Below, piece by piece: positions 48,149-58,055 of a stretch of DNA of 64,000 bases. Source of the stretch: Streptomyces sp. NRRL F-6131 (GTDB taxonomy: Bacteria; Actinomycetota; Actinomycetes; Streptomycetales; Streptomycetaceae). Within the stretch, counting starts at the first letter, position 1, and the number at the start of each line of letters is the position of its first letter. Where the stretch lies: NCBI GenBank assembly GCA_000719695.1, contig JOHN01000017.1, positions 208,516-272,515 on the forward strand. Direction: 5' to 3'. The position numbers were made by a program, and so were the translations under genes. Under the pieces are notes generated by a model. It was not told the origin of the DNA. It saw only the letters and a program-made list of their open reading frames with translations, and ran no database searches.

Positions 48149-50914
48149 TCAGCCCGCCCGGCGCGCCAGCGGCAGCCGACCCCGGCTGAAGGCGGCCGCC
48201 CCCAGCCCCGCCACCACCGGCAGCACCACGGTGACCAGCAGCAGGAGCCCCCAGGGCGCGGTGAACGGCACCGCCGGAGCACCGATCCGCCCGCTCGCGT
48301 GCGAGCGCAGCAGGCCCAGCGCCGGGACGAACCCGCTGACCGTGCCGAGCACCGCGCCGGTGCCCGCGATCAGCGTGCACTGCAGCCCGGCCTGGATCCG
48401 GTTCATCCGCGGCGGAGCACCGACCGCGGCCAGCGTGGCCCGGTCGTTGCGCGAGTCGGCGGCGGCCAGCCCGGTGGCCACGGCCGCGGCGCCGAGCACC
48501 ACCACCACGGCGAACCCGCCGAGCGCCAGGGTGTTCACGTCCCCCTTCGACCGGTAGCCACGCTCGACCTCCAGCCGGGCGTGCGGGGCGAGCTGGGCGA
48601 CGGCCGCCTCGGCGCGCTGCTGCGCCTTGCGGTCCGGGGCGGCGTCCGGCCGCCAGACCGATCCGGTGGGCCGGGGCGTGAGTCCGACCTTGCGCACCGC
48701 CTCCGGGCCCATCAGCACCGCCCCGTACCGGGCCGCGTCCGGGTTCTCCACCAGGACCGCCTCGACGGCGATCTCGCGCCGCTCCGTCCCGGGCACCTGC
48801 CCCGGCTGGACCGGCGCCCCGGCGGCGCCCTGCATCGTCAGCACCACCCGTCCGTCGTGCAGGTAGCCGCGGTCGAAGACGACCGCCCGGCCGGCGGCCA
48901 GCGCCTCCTCGGCCGACCGGTCGCGCACGCCGAACAGGTTGTGCAGGACCGCCCTGTCGCCGGACAGCGCCCGGCTCCCCGAGGCGAAGTCCTCGCGCCC
49001 ACCGGCTCCCTTGGCCTGCACCGCGCTGGAGCAGTTGTCGCAGAACACGTACGTCACCTCCTGGACGTCGGCGCGCGCGCCCAGGTTCGGCAGGGCCTGC
49101 TCGACGGCGCCGCGCAGCCGGGCCGGCTCCCGGCCGCCCGGGTCCGCGGGGGCGTCGAGCACCACGGCGCCCAGCGGGGCCGTCGGCCGGTAGGAGGCGC
49201 GCTCCTGGGCGTCGGTGCCGGTGGTGTAGACGCCGACGGCGACGGCTCCGGCGACGGCGGCCATCACGGCGGCCACGGCCGGCGCGGTGCGGCCGCGGTG
49301 CCGGGCCGAGTCGCGCAGGGCCAGTCGGGGGCCGAGCGGCAGCCGGCCGGCGAGCCGGCCGAAGACCGCGATCAGCATCGGGGTGAAGAGCAGGACGCCG
49401 AGCTCGGCGGTGGCCGCACCGGCGAGCACCGAGAGCGCCCGGGTGGTGAGCCCGCCGAGGACCGGCATGGCACCACTGTCCTGGGTCCCGACGCCGTACA
49501 GGGCGACCGCCGCGCCCGCCCCGACCAGCAGCAGGCCGAGCAGCGGGAGCTTGCGGCTCGGCGTCCCGACGGTGTCCCGGCCGGTGAGGCCGGCCACCAC
49601 GTCGCGGCGGGCGGCCTGCACGGCGGGCAGTACGGCGGCGGCGAGCGCCGTCGCCACCCCCACGGCGGCGATCGCCAGCAGGTCGAGCGGGGCGAGCGCG
49701 AAGTGCCCGAAGCGGCTGCCGCCCGCTCCTTCCACCCAGGGCCGCAGCAGGGCGACCAGCCCGGTGCCGAGTGCCACGCCGAGGACGGCGCCGGTCACTC
49801 CGAGCACCAGCCCGCCGCCGAGCACGACGGTGCGGATGTGGCCGCGGTGGCCGCCCGCGGCGCCGATCAGGGCCAGCTGCCGCCGGGAGCGCCTGGCCCC
49901 CACCGCGAACGCCGGGCCGGCCAGCAGGGTGACCTCCAGCAGCGCCATGCCGGCCACGGTGACCAGGACGACGGTCCGGTCGTCGACCCCGTCCTCGACG
50001 ACCTTCCAGACGTTGGCGTCGTAGGGGACGGCGGAGGCCGGCGGCGGGTCGAGGGCGACCGCCCGGGAGGTCGCGGTGAAGCCGTACCGGTTGAGCTTCT
50101 GGACGGCGTCCCAGTCGAGCCCGGGGCCGCCGGGCAGCCGGACCAGCCAGCGCTCGGTGCGGACGCCCTCCTCCCGGGCCGCCGCGACCGGTCCGCCCGC
50201 GGCGCCCGGGGTGCCGGCGACCGCCGCGGCCAGCGGGGAGATCACCTGGCCGGGCCGGGCGACCAGCTCGACCTTGTTCAGCTCCCCGGGGTGCTCGACC
50301 ACACCGGTCAGCAGGAACGGGGTCTGCTCCAGTCCCTTGACGGTGGTGGTGTCGCCGAGCCGCAGTCCGGCCTCGTCGAGGAAGGCCCGGGTGACGGCCG
50401 CCTCGTTGCGCCCGGTCGGCGCCCGGCCGTCCACCAGGTCGAGCCGCCCCGACCAGACCGGATCGGTCAGATCGGCCTCGGCGGTGGAGGTGGTGAACAG
50501 GCCCTCCCGGGTGGAGGCGCTCACCTCGGGCCCGGGGGTGGCCGGCAGCAGCACCGCGCCGGAGGGCAGCAGCCCGGCCACCAGTTCGGCCGAGGAGGAC
50601 GCGGCCGCGGCCGCGGGCGCGGAGGCCGGGTCGGTCCCGGCCTGCGGCAGCACCCGGACGCCGTCCTCGGCGAACGGCGCCTGCTCGACGGAGCGGCCCG
50701 GCCGCTCGGCGGAGATCAGGGCGTCCGCCCCGCCCATCAACCGCTCGACCCGCTCGGAGGGGGTGAGCTGACCACTGCGGTGGACGACGTCGGCACCGGC
50801 GACACCGAGCACCGGCAGCGCCACCATGGCGACGACCAGGGCGCTGCGGCCCTTGGCGCGCAGGGCGTCGCGGCGCGCGATGCGCAGCGCGACGCGCAGG
50901 GCGGAGAGCTTCAT
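48149..50914 (-). CDS. ABC transporter permease, FtsX/MacB type
   Basis: 921 residues with ten membrane helices in the ABC3 (FtsX) arrangement: one helix (SALVVAMVALPVLGVAGADV), a large extracellular domain of about 300 residues, a block of helices, a second extracellular domain (with CDNC, two Cys) and the last three helices. Such two-lobe permeases export peptides or lipids or transmit force to wall enzymes (MacB, LolCDE, BceB families). The ATG at 50914 overlaps the ATPase stop (ATGA), so the two are coupled. Substrate unknown. Confidence 0.92.
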   Translation of the reverse strand: MKLSALRVALRIARRDALRAKGRSALVVAMVALPVLGVAGADVVHRSGQLTPSERVERLMGGADALISAERPGRSVEQAPFAEDGVRVLPQAGTDPASAPAAAAASSSAELVAGLLPSGAVLLPATPGPEVSASTREGLFTTSTAEADLTDPVWSGRLDLVDGRAPTGRNEAAVTRAFLDEAGLRLGDTTTVKGLEQTPFLLTGVVEHPGELNKVELVARPGQVISPLAAAVAGTPGAAGGPVAAAREEGVRTERWLVRLPGGPGLDWDAVQKLNRYGFTATSRAVALDPPPASAVPYDANVWKVVEDGVDDRTVVLVTVAGMALLEVTLLAGPAFAVGARRSRRQLALIGAAGGHRGHIRTVVLGGGLVLGVTGAVLGVALGTGLVALLRPWVEGAGGSRFGHFALAPLDLLAIAAVGVATALAAAVLPAVQAARRDVVAGLTGRDTVGTPSRKLPLLGLLLVGAGAAVALYGVGTQDSGAMPVLGGLTTRALSVLAGAATAELGVLLFTPMLIAVFGRLAGRLPLGPRLALRDSARHRGRTAPAVAAVMAAVAGAVAVGVYTTGTDAQERASYRPTAPLGAVVLDAPADPGGREPARLRGAVEQALPNLGARADVQEVTYVFCDNCSSAVQAKGAGGREDFASGSRALSGDRAVLHNLFGVRDRSAEEALAAGRAVVFDRGYLHDGRVVLTMQGAAGAPVQPGQVPGTERREIAVEAVLVENPDAARYGAVLMGPEAVRKVGLTPRPTGSVWRPDAAPDRKAQQRAEAAVAQLAPHARLEVERGYRSKGDVNTLALGGFAVVVVLGAAAVATGLAAADSRNDRATLAAVGAPPRMNRIQAGLQCTLIAGTGAVLGTVSGFVPALGLLRSHASGRIGAPAVPFTAPWGLLLLVTVVLPVVAGLGAAAFSRGRLPLARRAG

Positions 50915-51660
50915 CGCCGACCCCCGTCCCGTCCGGCGGCCTGCAGGGAAGCGGCGTGCCGACCGGTGGTCTCCTCGACCACCATGCCGTCGCGCAGGAC
51001 GACCACCCGGTCGGCCCAGACGGCATGGCGGGAGTCGTGGGTGACCATCATGGCGGCGGCGCCGGCGTCGCAGCGCGCCCTCAGCACGGCCAGCACGGCT
51101 TCGCCGGTGGCGGAGTCGAGCGCACCGGTGGGCTCGTCGGCCAGGACGAGGCGGCGGTCGCCGACCAGGGCCCGGGCGATCGCGACGCGCTGCTGCTGAC
51201 CGCCGGAGAGCTGCTCGGGGAAGCGGTCGGCCAGCTCCGGGATGCCCATCTCGCGCAGGGCGGTCAGGGACTCCCGGCGGGCGGCCCGGGTGGACACCCC
51301 GTCCAGCTCCCGGGGGAGCGCGATGTTCTCGGCGGCGGTCAGCGCCGGGACGAGGTTGTAGTCCTGGAAGACGTAGCCGATGGACCGGCGCCGGACGGCG
51401 GCCAGTCGGGTGCGGTTCAGGGTGCCGAGCTCGACGCCCTCGACCAGGACCTGTCCGCGGCTCGGCCGGTCCAGGCCGCCGGCCAGCGTGAGCAGGGTGG
51501 ACTTTCCGGAGCCCGAGGGCCCCATCACCGCGACGAACTCGCCGGCGCGGATCGCCAGGTCGACGCCGCGCAGCGCCTGCACCTCGGCGGCGCCCTGTCC
51601 GTGCGCCCGGGTCACCCCGCGCAGTTCGAGGACGGGACGGGCGGGATCTGGCTGGGACAT
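50911..51660 (-). CDS. ABC transporter ATPase, MacB/LolD type
   Basis: 249 residues from ATG 51660. Walker A is GPSGSGKSTLL, the Q-loop FQDYNLVPALT, the signature LSGGQQQRVAIARAL, Walker B LVLADEPTGALD and the H-loop VTHD, in the LolD/MacB order. It powers the overlapping permease. About 45 bp upstream lie ATATGTCG and an 18-bp palindrome, shared in part with the PadR promoter, so PadR control is possible. Confidence 0.96.
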   Translation of the reverse strand: MSQPDPARPVLELRGVTRAHGQGAAEVQALRGVDLAIRAGEFVAVMGPSGSGKSTLLTLAGGLDRPSRGQVLVEGVELGTLNRTRLAAVRRRSIGYVFQDYNLVPALTAAENIALPRELDGVSTRAARRESLTALREMGIPELADRFPEQLSGGQQQRVAIARALVGDRRLVLADEPTGALDSATGEAVLAVLRARCDAGAAAMMVTHDSRHAVWADRVVVLRDGMVVEETTGRHAASLQAAGRDGGRR

Positions 51661-51704
51661 GGTTCTCCCCACTCATGGCCGATTGAAGGACTCGGATGAA
51701 CTAT

Positions 51705-51732
51705 ATATGTCGGTGGACTGCATATGCAGTCC
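51705..51732. promoter_or_regulatory. Operator-like block upstream of the ABC exporter
   Basis: ATATGTCG (51705-51712), which also occurs in the PadR promoter (47319-47326, opposite strand), is followed by the perfect 18-bp palindrome GGACTGCATATGCAGTCC (51715-51732). Confidence 0.65.
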
Positions 51733-51750
51733 GGAGGTTCCATCGGCACG

Positions 51751-51787
51751 AAAAAACCGCCGCCGCGCCCTGGGGCGCGACGGCGGT
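51751..51787 (-). terminator. Canonical rho-independent terminator with U6
   Basis: On the minus strand a 15-bp stem with one mismatch (51773-51787 and 51756-51770) is followed by six T (51756-51751). It ends the small gene at 51854-52213. A true U-tract terminator is rare in this window. Confidence 0.9.
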
Positions 51788-51853
51788 ACGGAGGTGAGGA
51801 GGGGCGGCGGAGGGGCGGCGGAGGAGAGGACGGAACGGCGGGCCCGAGGAGCG

Positions 51854-52213
51854 CTACGCGAGCTCCCCCACCGCGGCCACCACGACCGCGTGCTTGCCGC
51901 ACACCCAGTGCGGCTCGGGCCCCAGCTCCGGCTCCACGCTCAGCGCGTGGGGGTCGCCGTCCGCCGCGCAGTCCGCGCACAGCGGCCAGCGCCCGTGGCT
52001 CTCCAGCAGCGCGTCCTGGACGTCCTGGGCGACCAGACCCAGCACGTACGCGGTGCCGTCCGGCCACTGCTCCAGCCACCAACGGCGGTGCGTGACCGCC
52101 TGCTCCACCAGGGACACCACGGCGGCGTCGGCGGCGTCCCGCGCGGTCAGGTCGGCCAGGATCAGCGCCCGCGCGGTGTGCAGCGCCGTCTCGATGTCGT
52201 CTGTCGTAGCCAT
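51854..52213 (-). CDS. Small Cys-containing protein next to groEL, unknown
   Basis: 119 residues from ATG 52213 (GGGAGA upstream). Helical N-terminal half (ALHTARALILADLTARDAADAAVVSLVEQAVTHRRWWLEQWPDG); the C-terminal half has CADCAADGDPH and HWVCGKH, three Cys and two His that could bind zinc. No known family. It lies downstream of the groEL terminator and has its own terminator with a U-tract. Confidence 0.75.
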   Translation of the reverse strand: MATTDDIETALHTARALILADLTARDAADAAVVSLVEQAVTHRRWWLEQWPDGTAYVLGLVAQDVQDALLESHGRWPLCADCAADGDPHALSVEPELGPEPHWVCGKHAVVVAAVGELA

Positions 52214-52301
52214 CCGTCCAGTCTCCCAAGAACCTCCGGGGCCGGGGCGGATCCGCGGTCCGGGGCGCACCCGTCGCCCGCGGTGCCCGGCCCCGGGAAC
52301 G

Positions 52302-52340
52302 CCGCGAGGGCGGTTCCCCGTCGGGGAACCGCCCTCGCGG
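52302..52340 (-). terminator. groEL terminator, 18-bp perfect stem
   Basis: 52302-52319 and 52323-52340 are exact complements with a 3-nt loop, 37 nt after the groEL stop on the minus strand. Confidence 0.88.
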
Positions 52341-52376
52341 ACGAAAGACCTGCCGATCCGATCGTGACGATCAGGA

Positions 52377-54122
<1,746 letters not shown>

Positions 54123-54137
54123 TCACTCTCACGCTGT

Positions 54138-54164
54138 GAGTGCTAACGCCAATGATTAGCACTC
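54138..54164. promoter_or_regulatory. CIRCE operator (HrcA) of groEL
   Basis: GAGTGCTAA (54138-54146), 9 bp and TTAGCACTC (54156-54164): an exact match to the CIRCE consensus. It covers the -10 box and start site of the groEL promoter. Confidence 0.95.
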
Positions 54165-54181
54165 TGGGTGGGCGAGTGCAA
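54153..54181 (-). promoter_or_regulatory. groEL promoter
   Basis: On the minus strand TTGCAC (54176-54181), 17 bp and TAATCA (54153-54158). The start site near 54146 falls within CIRCE, so HrcA would block it directly. Confidence 0.7.
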
Positions 54182-54314
54182 GCCCAATCGGGCAACCCGC
54201 GAGCCGCGGCACCCCCGCCCGGCCCGCGCCGGCACCCCCCTCCGCGAGTCCGTCCGCGCCGCGCCGGCACCCCCGCCCGCGCCGCGCCGGCGACCGCGTC
54301 CGGACAGGACGGCG

Positions 54315-54342
54315 GGCCCGGACGACCGAGGTCGTCCGGGCC
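54315..54342 (-). terminator. Hairpin fused to the truncated cold-shock gene
   Basis: GGCCCGGACGACC (54315-54327) and its exact complement (54330-54342). On the minus strand the stem begins with the base right after the last cold-shock codon (Val47). Confidence 0.78.
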
Positions 54343-54483
54343 GACCCGCTGGCCCTCCTCAAGGGTGCGGTAGCCGTCCATCTGGATCGCGCTGTAGTGG
54401 ACGAAGACGTCCGCACCACCGTCGACCGCGATGAAGCCGTAACCCTTCTCCGCGTTGAACCACTTGACGGTGCCCTGAGCCAT
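54343..54483 (-). pseudogene. Truncated cold-shock protein gene
   Basis: Starts normally ([25 protein letters not shown]1 KGYGFI, RNP2 VFVHYSAI) with AGGGGAG before the ATG, but homology stops at Val47 (LEEGQRV). The last 20 or so residues of the usual 67, containing strands 4 and 5, are missing. The frame instead runs into a terminator hairpin and, if read through, continues for 168 residues of low-complexity Pro/Arg/Gly to 53977, across CIRCE and into the groEL start. A protein lacking two of five strands should not fold. Likely deletion-inactivated, or an assembly artefact in this repeat-rich stretch. Confidence 0.78.
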
Positions 54484-54655
54484 TCCGAACTCCCCTAGTG
54501 CTGTGCTGGCCCTTCACGCGCCCGCAGGTCTGCGGGCCCGGGTCTGGTTGGAGGCCGGCCCGGGGACCCCCCCTGGGCACAGCCGCGCACGCCACAATCC
54601 TCCCGATGTCGCCGAACGGCATCCGGCGAACGGGCGATTGCGTCGACCGCGGCTG

Positions 54656-54683
54656 AATGTATCCGGATCGACGTCCTCTGCAA
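54656..54683 (-). promoter_or_regulatory. Promoter of the cold-shock gene
   Basis: On the minus strand TTGCAG (54678-54683), 16 bp and TACATT (54656-54661), giving a leader of roughly 165 nt, typical of cold-shock mRNAs. Confidence 0.55.
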
Positions 54684-54984
54684 CAGGGTCAATGGCGGGG
54701 AATTCACCCGCGGCGCCCGGGGACAGGACGGGATCAATCGGGATGAGCCGCCGCAATTCCCGCCGGACATAGCGGACGTATTACCAGAAATCCCCGCCAG
54801 AATTCTGACACCGGCCTGACATGTTTCCGGGTTCCGGGCCCGCCGCGGGTCTGGCGGGCGGGACGGCGGCGACGGTGGCGACGCGGTGGATTCGTTCCCG
54901 GACAAGGGGCGGGCGCGCCCCTGTTCCCGGTCCAGCGACACTTTACTCCGCCCGGGACCGAAGATATTCCCGCCAAAATGCGCG

Positions 54985-55024
54985 CGGCCGTCCGCGGCAC
55001 GGAATTCCGTGCCGCGGACGGCCG
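54985..55024 (-). terminator. 40-bp perfect palindrome after the cysO-like gene
   Basis: 20-bp arms (54985-55004, 55005-55024) meet at GAATTC without a loop. It lies 46 nt after the stop of the minus-strand thrC-cysO operon, so most likely its terminator. Confidence 0.82.
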
Positions 55025-55069
55025 GGTAACGGCGCGCCCGCCCCGCGGGGAACGGGCGCGGCCGACGGT

Positions 55070-55345
55070 TCACCCGCCGGCGACCGCCGGGATGATCGAA
55101 ACGTTCGCGCCGTCCTTGATCTCCGTCGCCAGGCCCTCGGCGAACCGCACGTCGTCGTCGTTCACGTAGACATTGACGAAACGGCGCAGCTTGCCGGTGT
55201 CGTCGAGGATGCGCGCGGCGATCCCGGCGTGGTTCCGGTCCAGGTCGGCGATGAGCTCGCCCAGCGTGGCGCCCTCGGCGGGCACCTCGCTGGCGCCGCC
55301 GGTGTAGGTGCGCAGGATGGTGGGGATGCGGACGTTGGCGCTCAT
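55070..55345 (-). CDS. cysO: CysO-like ubiquitin-fold sulfur carrier
   Basis: 91 residues, MSANVRIPTILRTYTGGASEV ... LRRFVNVYVNDDDVRFAEGLATEIKDGANVSIIPAVAGG. The sequence follows M. tuberculosis CysO closely, including the C-terminal Gly-Gly that is thiocarboxylated and donates sulfur to O-phosphoserine in cysteine synthesis with CysM and Mec. Those partners are not here; instead the gene lies 53 nt after thrC in one operon behind a SAM riboswitch. It might therefore also feed sulfur to homoserine-derived products, which is inference. Confidence 0.9.
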   Translation of the reverse strand: MSANVRIPTILRTYTGGASEVPAEGATLGELIADLDRNHAGIAARILDDTGKLRRFVNVYVNDDDVRFAEGLATEIKDGANVSIIPAVAGG

Positions 55346-55398
55346 GGGGGTCTCCTCGCTACGGGCGCTGAACGGGTGGAGCCAGGGGTGGAAGGGGG

Positions 55399-56685
55399 TC
55401 AGGCGGAGGCCAGGCCGGCGCCCCGGAAGGCGTCCAGGGTCGGCCGGATGACGGCGGTCATCCCGGCCTCCGCGACGGCGTCGAGCGTCTTCAGGCCGTC
55501 GCCGGTGTTGATCGCGACGGTCTCCTTCGACGGGTCCAGCTGCCCGGTCTCGACCAGCTTCTTCAGCACGCCGACGGTCACGCCGCCCGCGGTCTCGGCG
55601 AAGATGCCCTCGGTCCTGGCCAGCAGCCGGATCGCCGCGACGACCTCCTCGTCGGTCACGTCCTCCACGGCACCGCCGGTGCGCCGGGCGATGTCCAGCA
55701 CGTACGGGCCGTCGGCCGGGTTGCCGATCGCCAGCGACTTGGCGATGGTGTCCGGCTTGACCGGGCGGATCACGTCGTGGCCGGCCTTGAACGCCGCCGA
55801 GACCGGCGAGCAGCCCGCCGCCTGGGCGCCGAAGATCCGGTACGGCCGGTCCTCGACCAGGCCCAGCTTGATCAGCTCCTGCAGACCCTTGTCGATCTTG
55901 GTGAGCTGGGAGCCCGAGGCGATCGGGATCACGATCTGCTCCGGCAGCCGCCAGCCGAGCTGCTCGCAGATCTCGAAGGCGAGCGTCTTGGAGCCCTCGC
56001 CGTAGTACGGCCGCAGATTGACGTTGACGAAGCCCCAGCCCTCGCCGGCCGGGTCACCGATCAGCTCCGAGCAGAACCGGTTCACGTCGTCGTAGTTGCC
56101 CTCGATGCCGACCAGCTCGCCGCCGTACACACCGGCCATCACGACCTTGCCCTGCTCCAGGTCGTGCGGGATGAACACGCAGGACCGGAAGCCCGCCCGG
56201 GCCGCCGCCGCACCCACCGCGCCGGCCAGGTTGCCGGTCGACGAGCAGGAGAGCGTGGTGTAGCCGAACGCGCGGGCCGCCTCGATGGCGCAGGCCACCA
56301 CGCGGTCCTTGAAGGAGTGGGTCGGGTTCCCGGAGTCGTCCTTGATGTGCAGCTGCCCGGTGAAGCCGAGCTCGCGGCCCAGGTTGTCCGCCTTCACCAG
56401 CGGGGTCCACCCCGGGTTGAGGTTCGGCTTGGTCGCCACGTCGGCCGGGACGGGCAGCAGCGGCGCGTAGCGCCAGATCGACGCCGGCCCGGCCTCGATC
56501 CGCTTGCGCAGCTCCTCGGCGCCCTCGCTGCCGAAGTCGTAGGCGATCTCCAGCGGGCCGAAGCACTCCAGGCACGCGAAGCTGGGGCCGAGCGGGAACC
56601 GGGTGCCACACTCGCGACAGGACAGTCGGGTGGCGGGGCCGAGGTCGACGGCGGCGGGTGCAGGTGCGGCGGTGTCGATAGCCAT
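55399..56685 (-). CDS. thrC: Threonine synthase
   Basis: 428 residues. An N-terminal zinc-ribbon-like piece (LSCRECGTRFPLGPSFACLECFGPLEI, four Cys, about 19-45) precedes the PLP fold. NPTHSFKDRVVACA contains the PLP lysine; SSTGNLAGAVGAAAARAG is the phosphate loop. It converts O-phosphohomoserine to threonine, competing with methionine synthesis for homoserine. A SAM-I riboswitch aptamer ends 20 nt before the ATG, so the gene is probably controlled by SAM at translation. The cysO-like gene follows 53 nt downstream. Confidence 0.96.
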   Translation of the reverse strand: MAIDTAAPAPAAVDLGPATRLSCRECGTRFPLGPSFACLECFGPLEIAYDFGSEGAEELRKRIEAGPASIWRYAPLLPVPADVATKPNLNPGWTPLVKADNLGRELGFTGQLHIKDDSGNPTHSFKDRVVACAIEAARAFGYTTLSCSSTGNLAGAVGAAAARAGFRSCVFIPHDLEQGKVVMAGVYGGELVGIEGNYDDVNRFCSELIGDPAGEGWGFVNVNLRPYYGEGSKTLAFEICEQLGWRLPEQIVIPIASGSQLTKIDKGLQELIKLGLVEDRPYRIFGAQAAGCSPVSAAFKAGHDVIRPVKPDTIAKSLAIGNPADGPYVLDIARRTGGAVEDVTDEEVVAAIRLLARTEGIFAETAGGVTVGVLKKLVETGQLDPSKETVAINTGDGLKTLDAVAEAGMTAVIRPTLDAFRGAGLASA

Positions 56686-56705
56686 GATGGGCGGAGGCCT
56701 CTCTC

Positions 56706-56833
56706 CTCATCTTCCCCGTGACGCGGTCGCGCCCGGGCCGGAATTGGCACCTGTCCCACCGGGCCTGAACGACGGCCGGGCGAGAAGGTTGCCGGGACGT
56801 CAACGGGCCGTTCCCTCAGTCCCTCTGGATGAG
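56706..56833 (-). promoter_or_regulatory. SAM-I (S-box) riboswitch upstream of thrC
   Basis: On the minus strand the aptamer reads from CTCATCCAGAG (near 56833) through GGGA, ACGGCCC, CCCGGCAACC, GGTGCCAATTCC to GGGGAAGATGAG (near 56706). These are the conserved S-box segments in their order: P1 (CTCATC/GATGAG), the kink-turn region, the GGCAACC core and GGTGCNAATTCC of P3/P4. Only 20 nt separate it from the thrC ATG; the GAGGAGAGAGG after P1 and the following GGCCTCC could act as ribosome site and mask. No other gene lies in 56686-57009; TACAGT (56900-56905) is a plausible -10. Confidence 0.9.
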
Positions 56834-57009
56834 CTCTGTGAAGTTGTGGTCCTGCTCAGCGGCGACCCCGGCGTGCGAAGGTCCGACCGCTGTACGAAGA
56901 CTGTATCCGAAGGCGTCGGCCCCGAACGGGACCGTCCGCCACGCGAGATGACCCGTCCCACCCTCCCCCCGCCTTCGGCCGGGGGACCCCGTCCGCCGAG
57001 GAGAGCACC

Positions 57010-58017
57010 GTGCCCGCCGAACCGATCCCCGCGCTCCTCCCCGAGACGGCGTCCTGGCTGCGCCGGCGCTCGTGGAACGCGGCCGACCGCCCGGTGCACA
57101 CCCTGCCGGCGGCCAAACGCGCGCTCGGCCCGGCCGGCACCGTCAGCGTCGTGCTGCCCGCCCTGGACGAGGAGGCCACCGTCGGCGAGATCGTCCGGGT
57201 CATCCGGCGCGAGCTGATGGAGCGGCTGCCGCTGGTCGACGAACTGGTGGTGGTCGACTCCGGCTCCGTCGACGCCACCGCCGCGGTGGCCGCCGAGGCC
57301 GGTGCCACCGTCGTCCACCGGGACGCCATCCTGCCCCGGCTGCCCGCCGCCCCCGGCAAGGGCGAGGTGCTGTGGCGCTCGCTGCTGGCCACCCGCGGCG
57401 AGATCGTCTGCTTCGTCGACGCCGACCTGCGCGAGTTCGACCCCGCCCTGGTCTCCGGGATCATCGGCCCGCTGCTCACCGAACCGGACATCCAGCTGGT
57501 CAAGGCGATGTACGACCGGCCGCTGGAGACCGACGGCGCGGTGGTCCCGGCCGGCGGCGGCCGGGTCACCGAACTGGTCGCCCGCCCCCTGCTCAACCTG
57601 CACTGGCCGGAACTCGCCGGTTTCGTCCAGCCGCTGGGCGGCGAGTACGCGGCCCGCCGTTCGCTGCTCGAACGACTGCCCTTCCCCACCGGGTACGGCG
57701 TCGAGCTCGGCCTGCTCGTCGACGCGCTGGAGACGGCCGGCCTGGACGCGCTCGCCCAGGTGGACGTCGGCGTCCGCCACCACCGGCACCAGGACGCCCA
57801 GGCACTCGGCCGGATGGCGGCCACCATCTACCGCACCGCGCTGGAACGCCTGGACCGCACCCACCGGCTGAAGGCCTCCGCGGACCTGGTCCACCCGCTG
57901 CTCACCCAGTTCACCCGCGACCCGCTGACCCGCGCCTTCACCGCCCACACCCACCCGGTCACCGCCACCGAGCGCCCGCCGATGCACACCGTCCCCGAGT
58001 ACGCCACCCGACGCTGA
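57010..58017 (+). CDS. gpgS: Glucosyl-3-phosphoglycerate synthase
   Basis: 335 residues from a GTG with GAGGAG upstream. GT81 features: VSVVLPALDEEATVGEIVRVIRREL, DELVVVDSGSVDATAAVAAEAGATVVHRD, PGKGEVLWRSLLATRGEIVCFVDADLREFDPALVSGIIGPLL (VDAD is the metal/nucleotide motif). It transfers glucose from NDP-glucose to 3-phosphoglycerate, the first step to glucosylglycerate and, in mycobacteria, methylglucose lipopolysaccharide. It is 38 nt from otsA, so the two solute pathways are expressed together. Full length. Confidence 0.94.
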   Translation: MPAEPIPALLPETASWLRRRSWNAADRPVHTLPAAKRALGPAGTVSVVLPALDEEATVGEIVRVIRRELMERLPLVDELVVVDSGSVDATAAVAAEAGATVVHRDAILPRLPAAPGKGEVLWRSLLATRGEIVCFVDADLREFDPALVSGIIGPLLTEPDIQLVKAMYDRPLETDGAVVPAGGGRVTELVARPLLNLHWPELAGFVQPLGGEYAARRSLLERLPFPTGYGVELGLLVDALETAGLDALAQVDVGVRHHRHQDAQALGRMAATIYRTALERLDRTHRLKASADLVHPLLTQFTRDPLTRAFTAHTHPVTATERPPMHTVPEYATRR

Positions 58018-58055
58018 GGGGTTTGCCACCGCGGACCCCCGGCAACCAACCAACC

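Larger units (their letters stand above)
54484..55069. other. 586-bp region between cysO-like gene and csp
   Basis: No gene is supported here. It is less GC-rich than the rest. It contains the csp promoter, a leader of about 165 nt, and four copies of a motif A(T)TCCCCGCC/ATTCCCGCC: at 54756-54764, 54789-54800 and 54966-54974 in one orientation and at 54694-54704 in the other. The end near 55000 is a 40-bp perfect palindrome. Confidence 0.6.

Noticed and set aside
46905..51026. 1373-aa minus-strand frame ending in PadR
   Set aside because: Only its last 130 residues are a protein family (PadR); the rest is a shadow of the ABC permease and HD gene.
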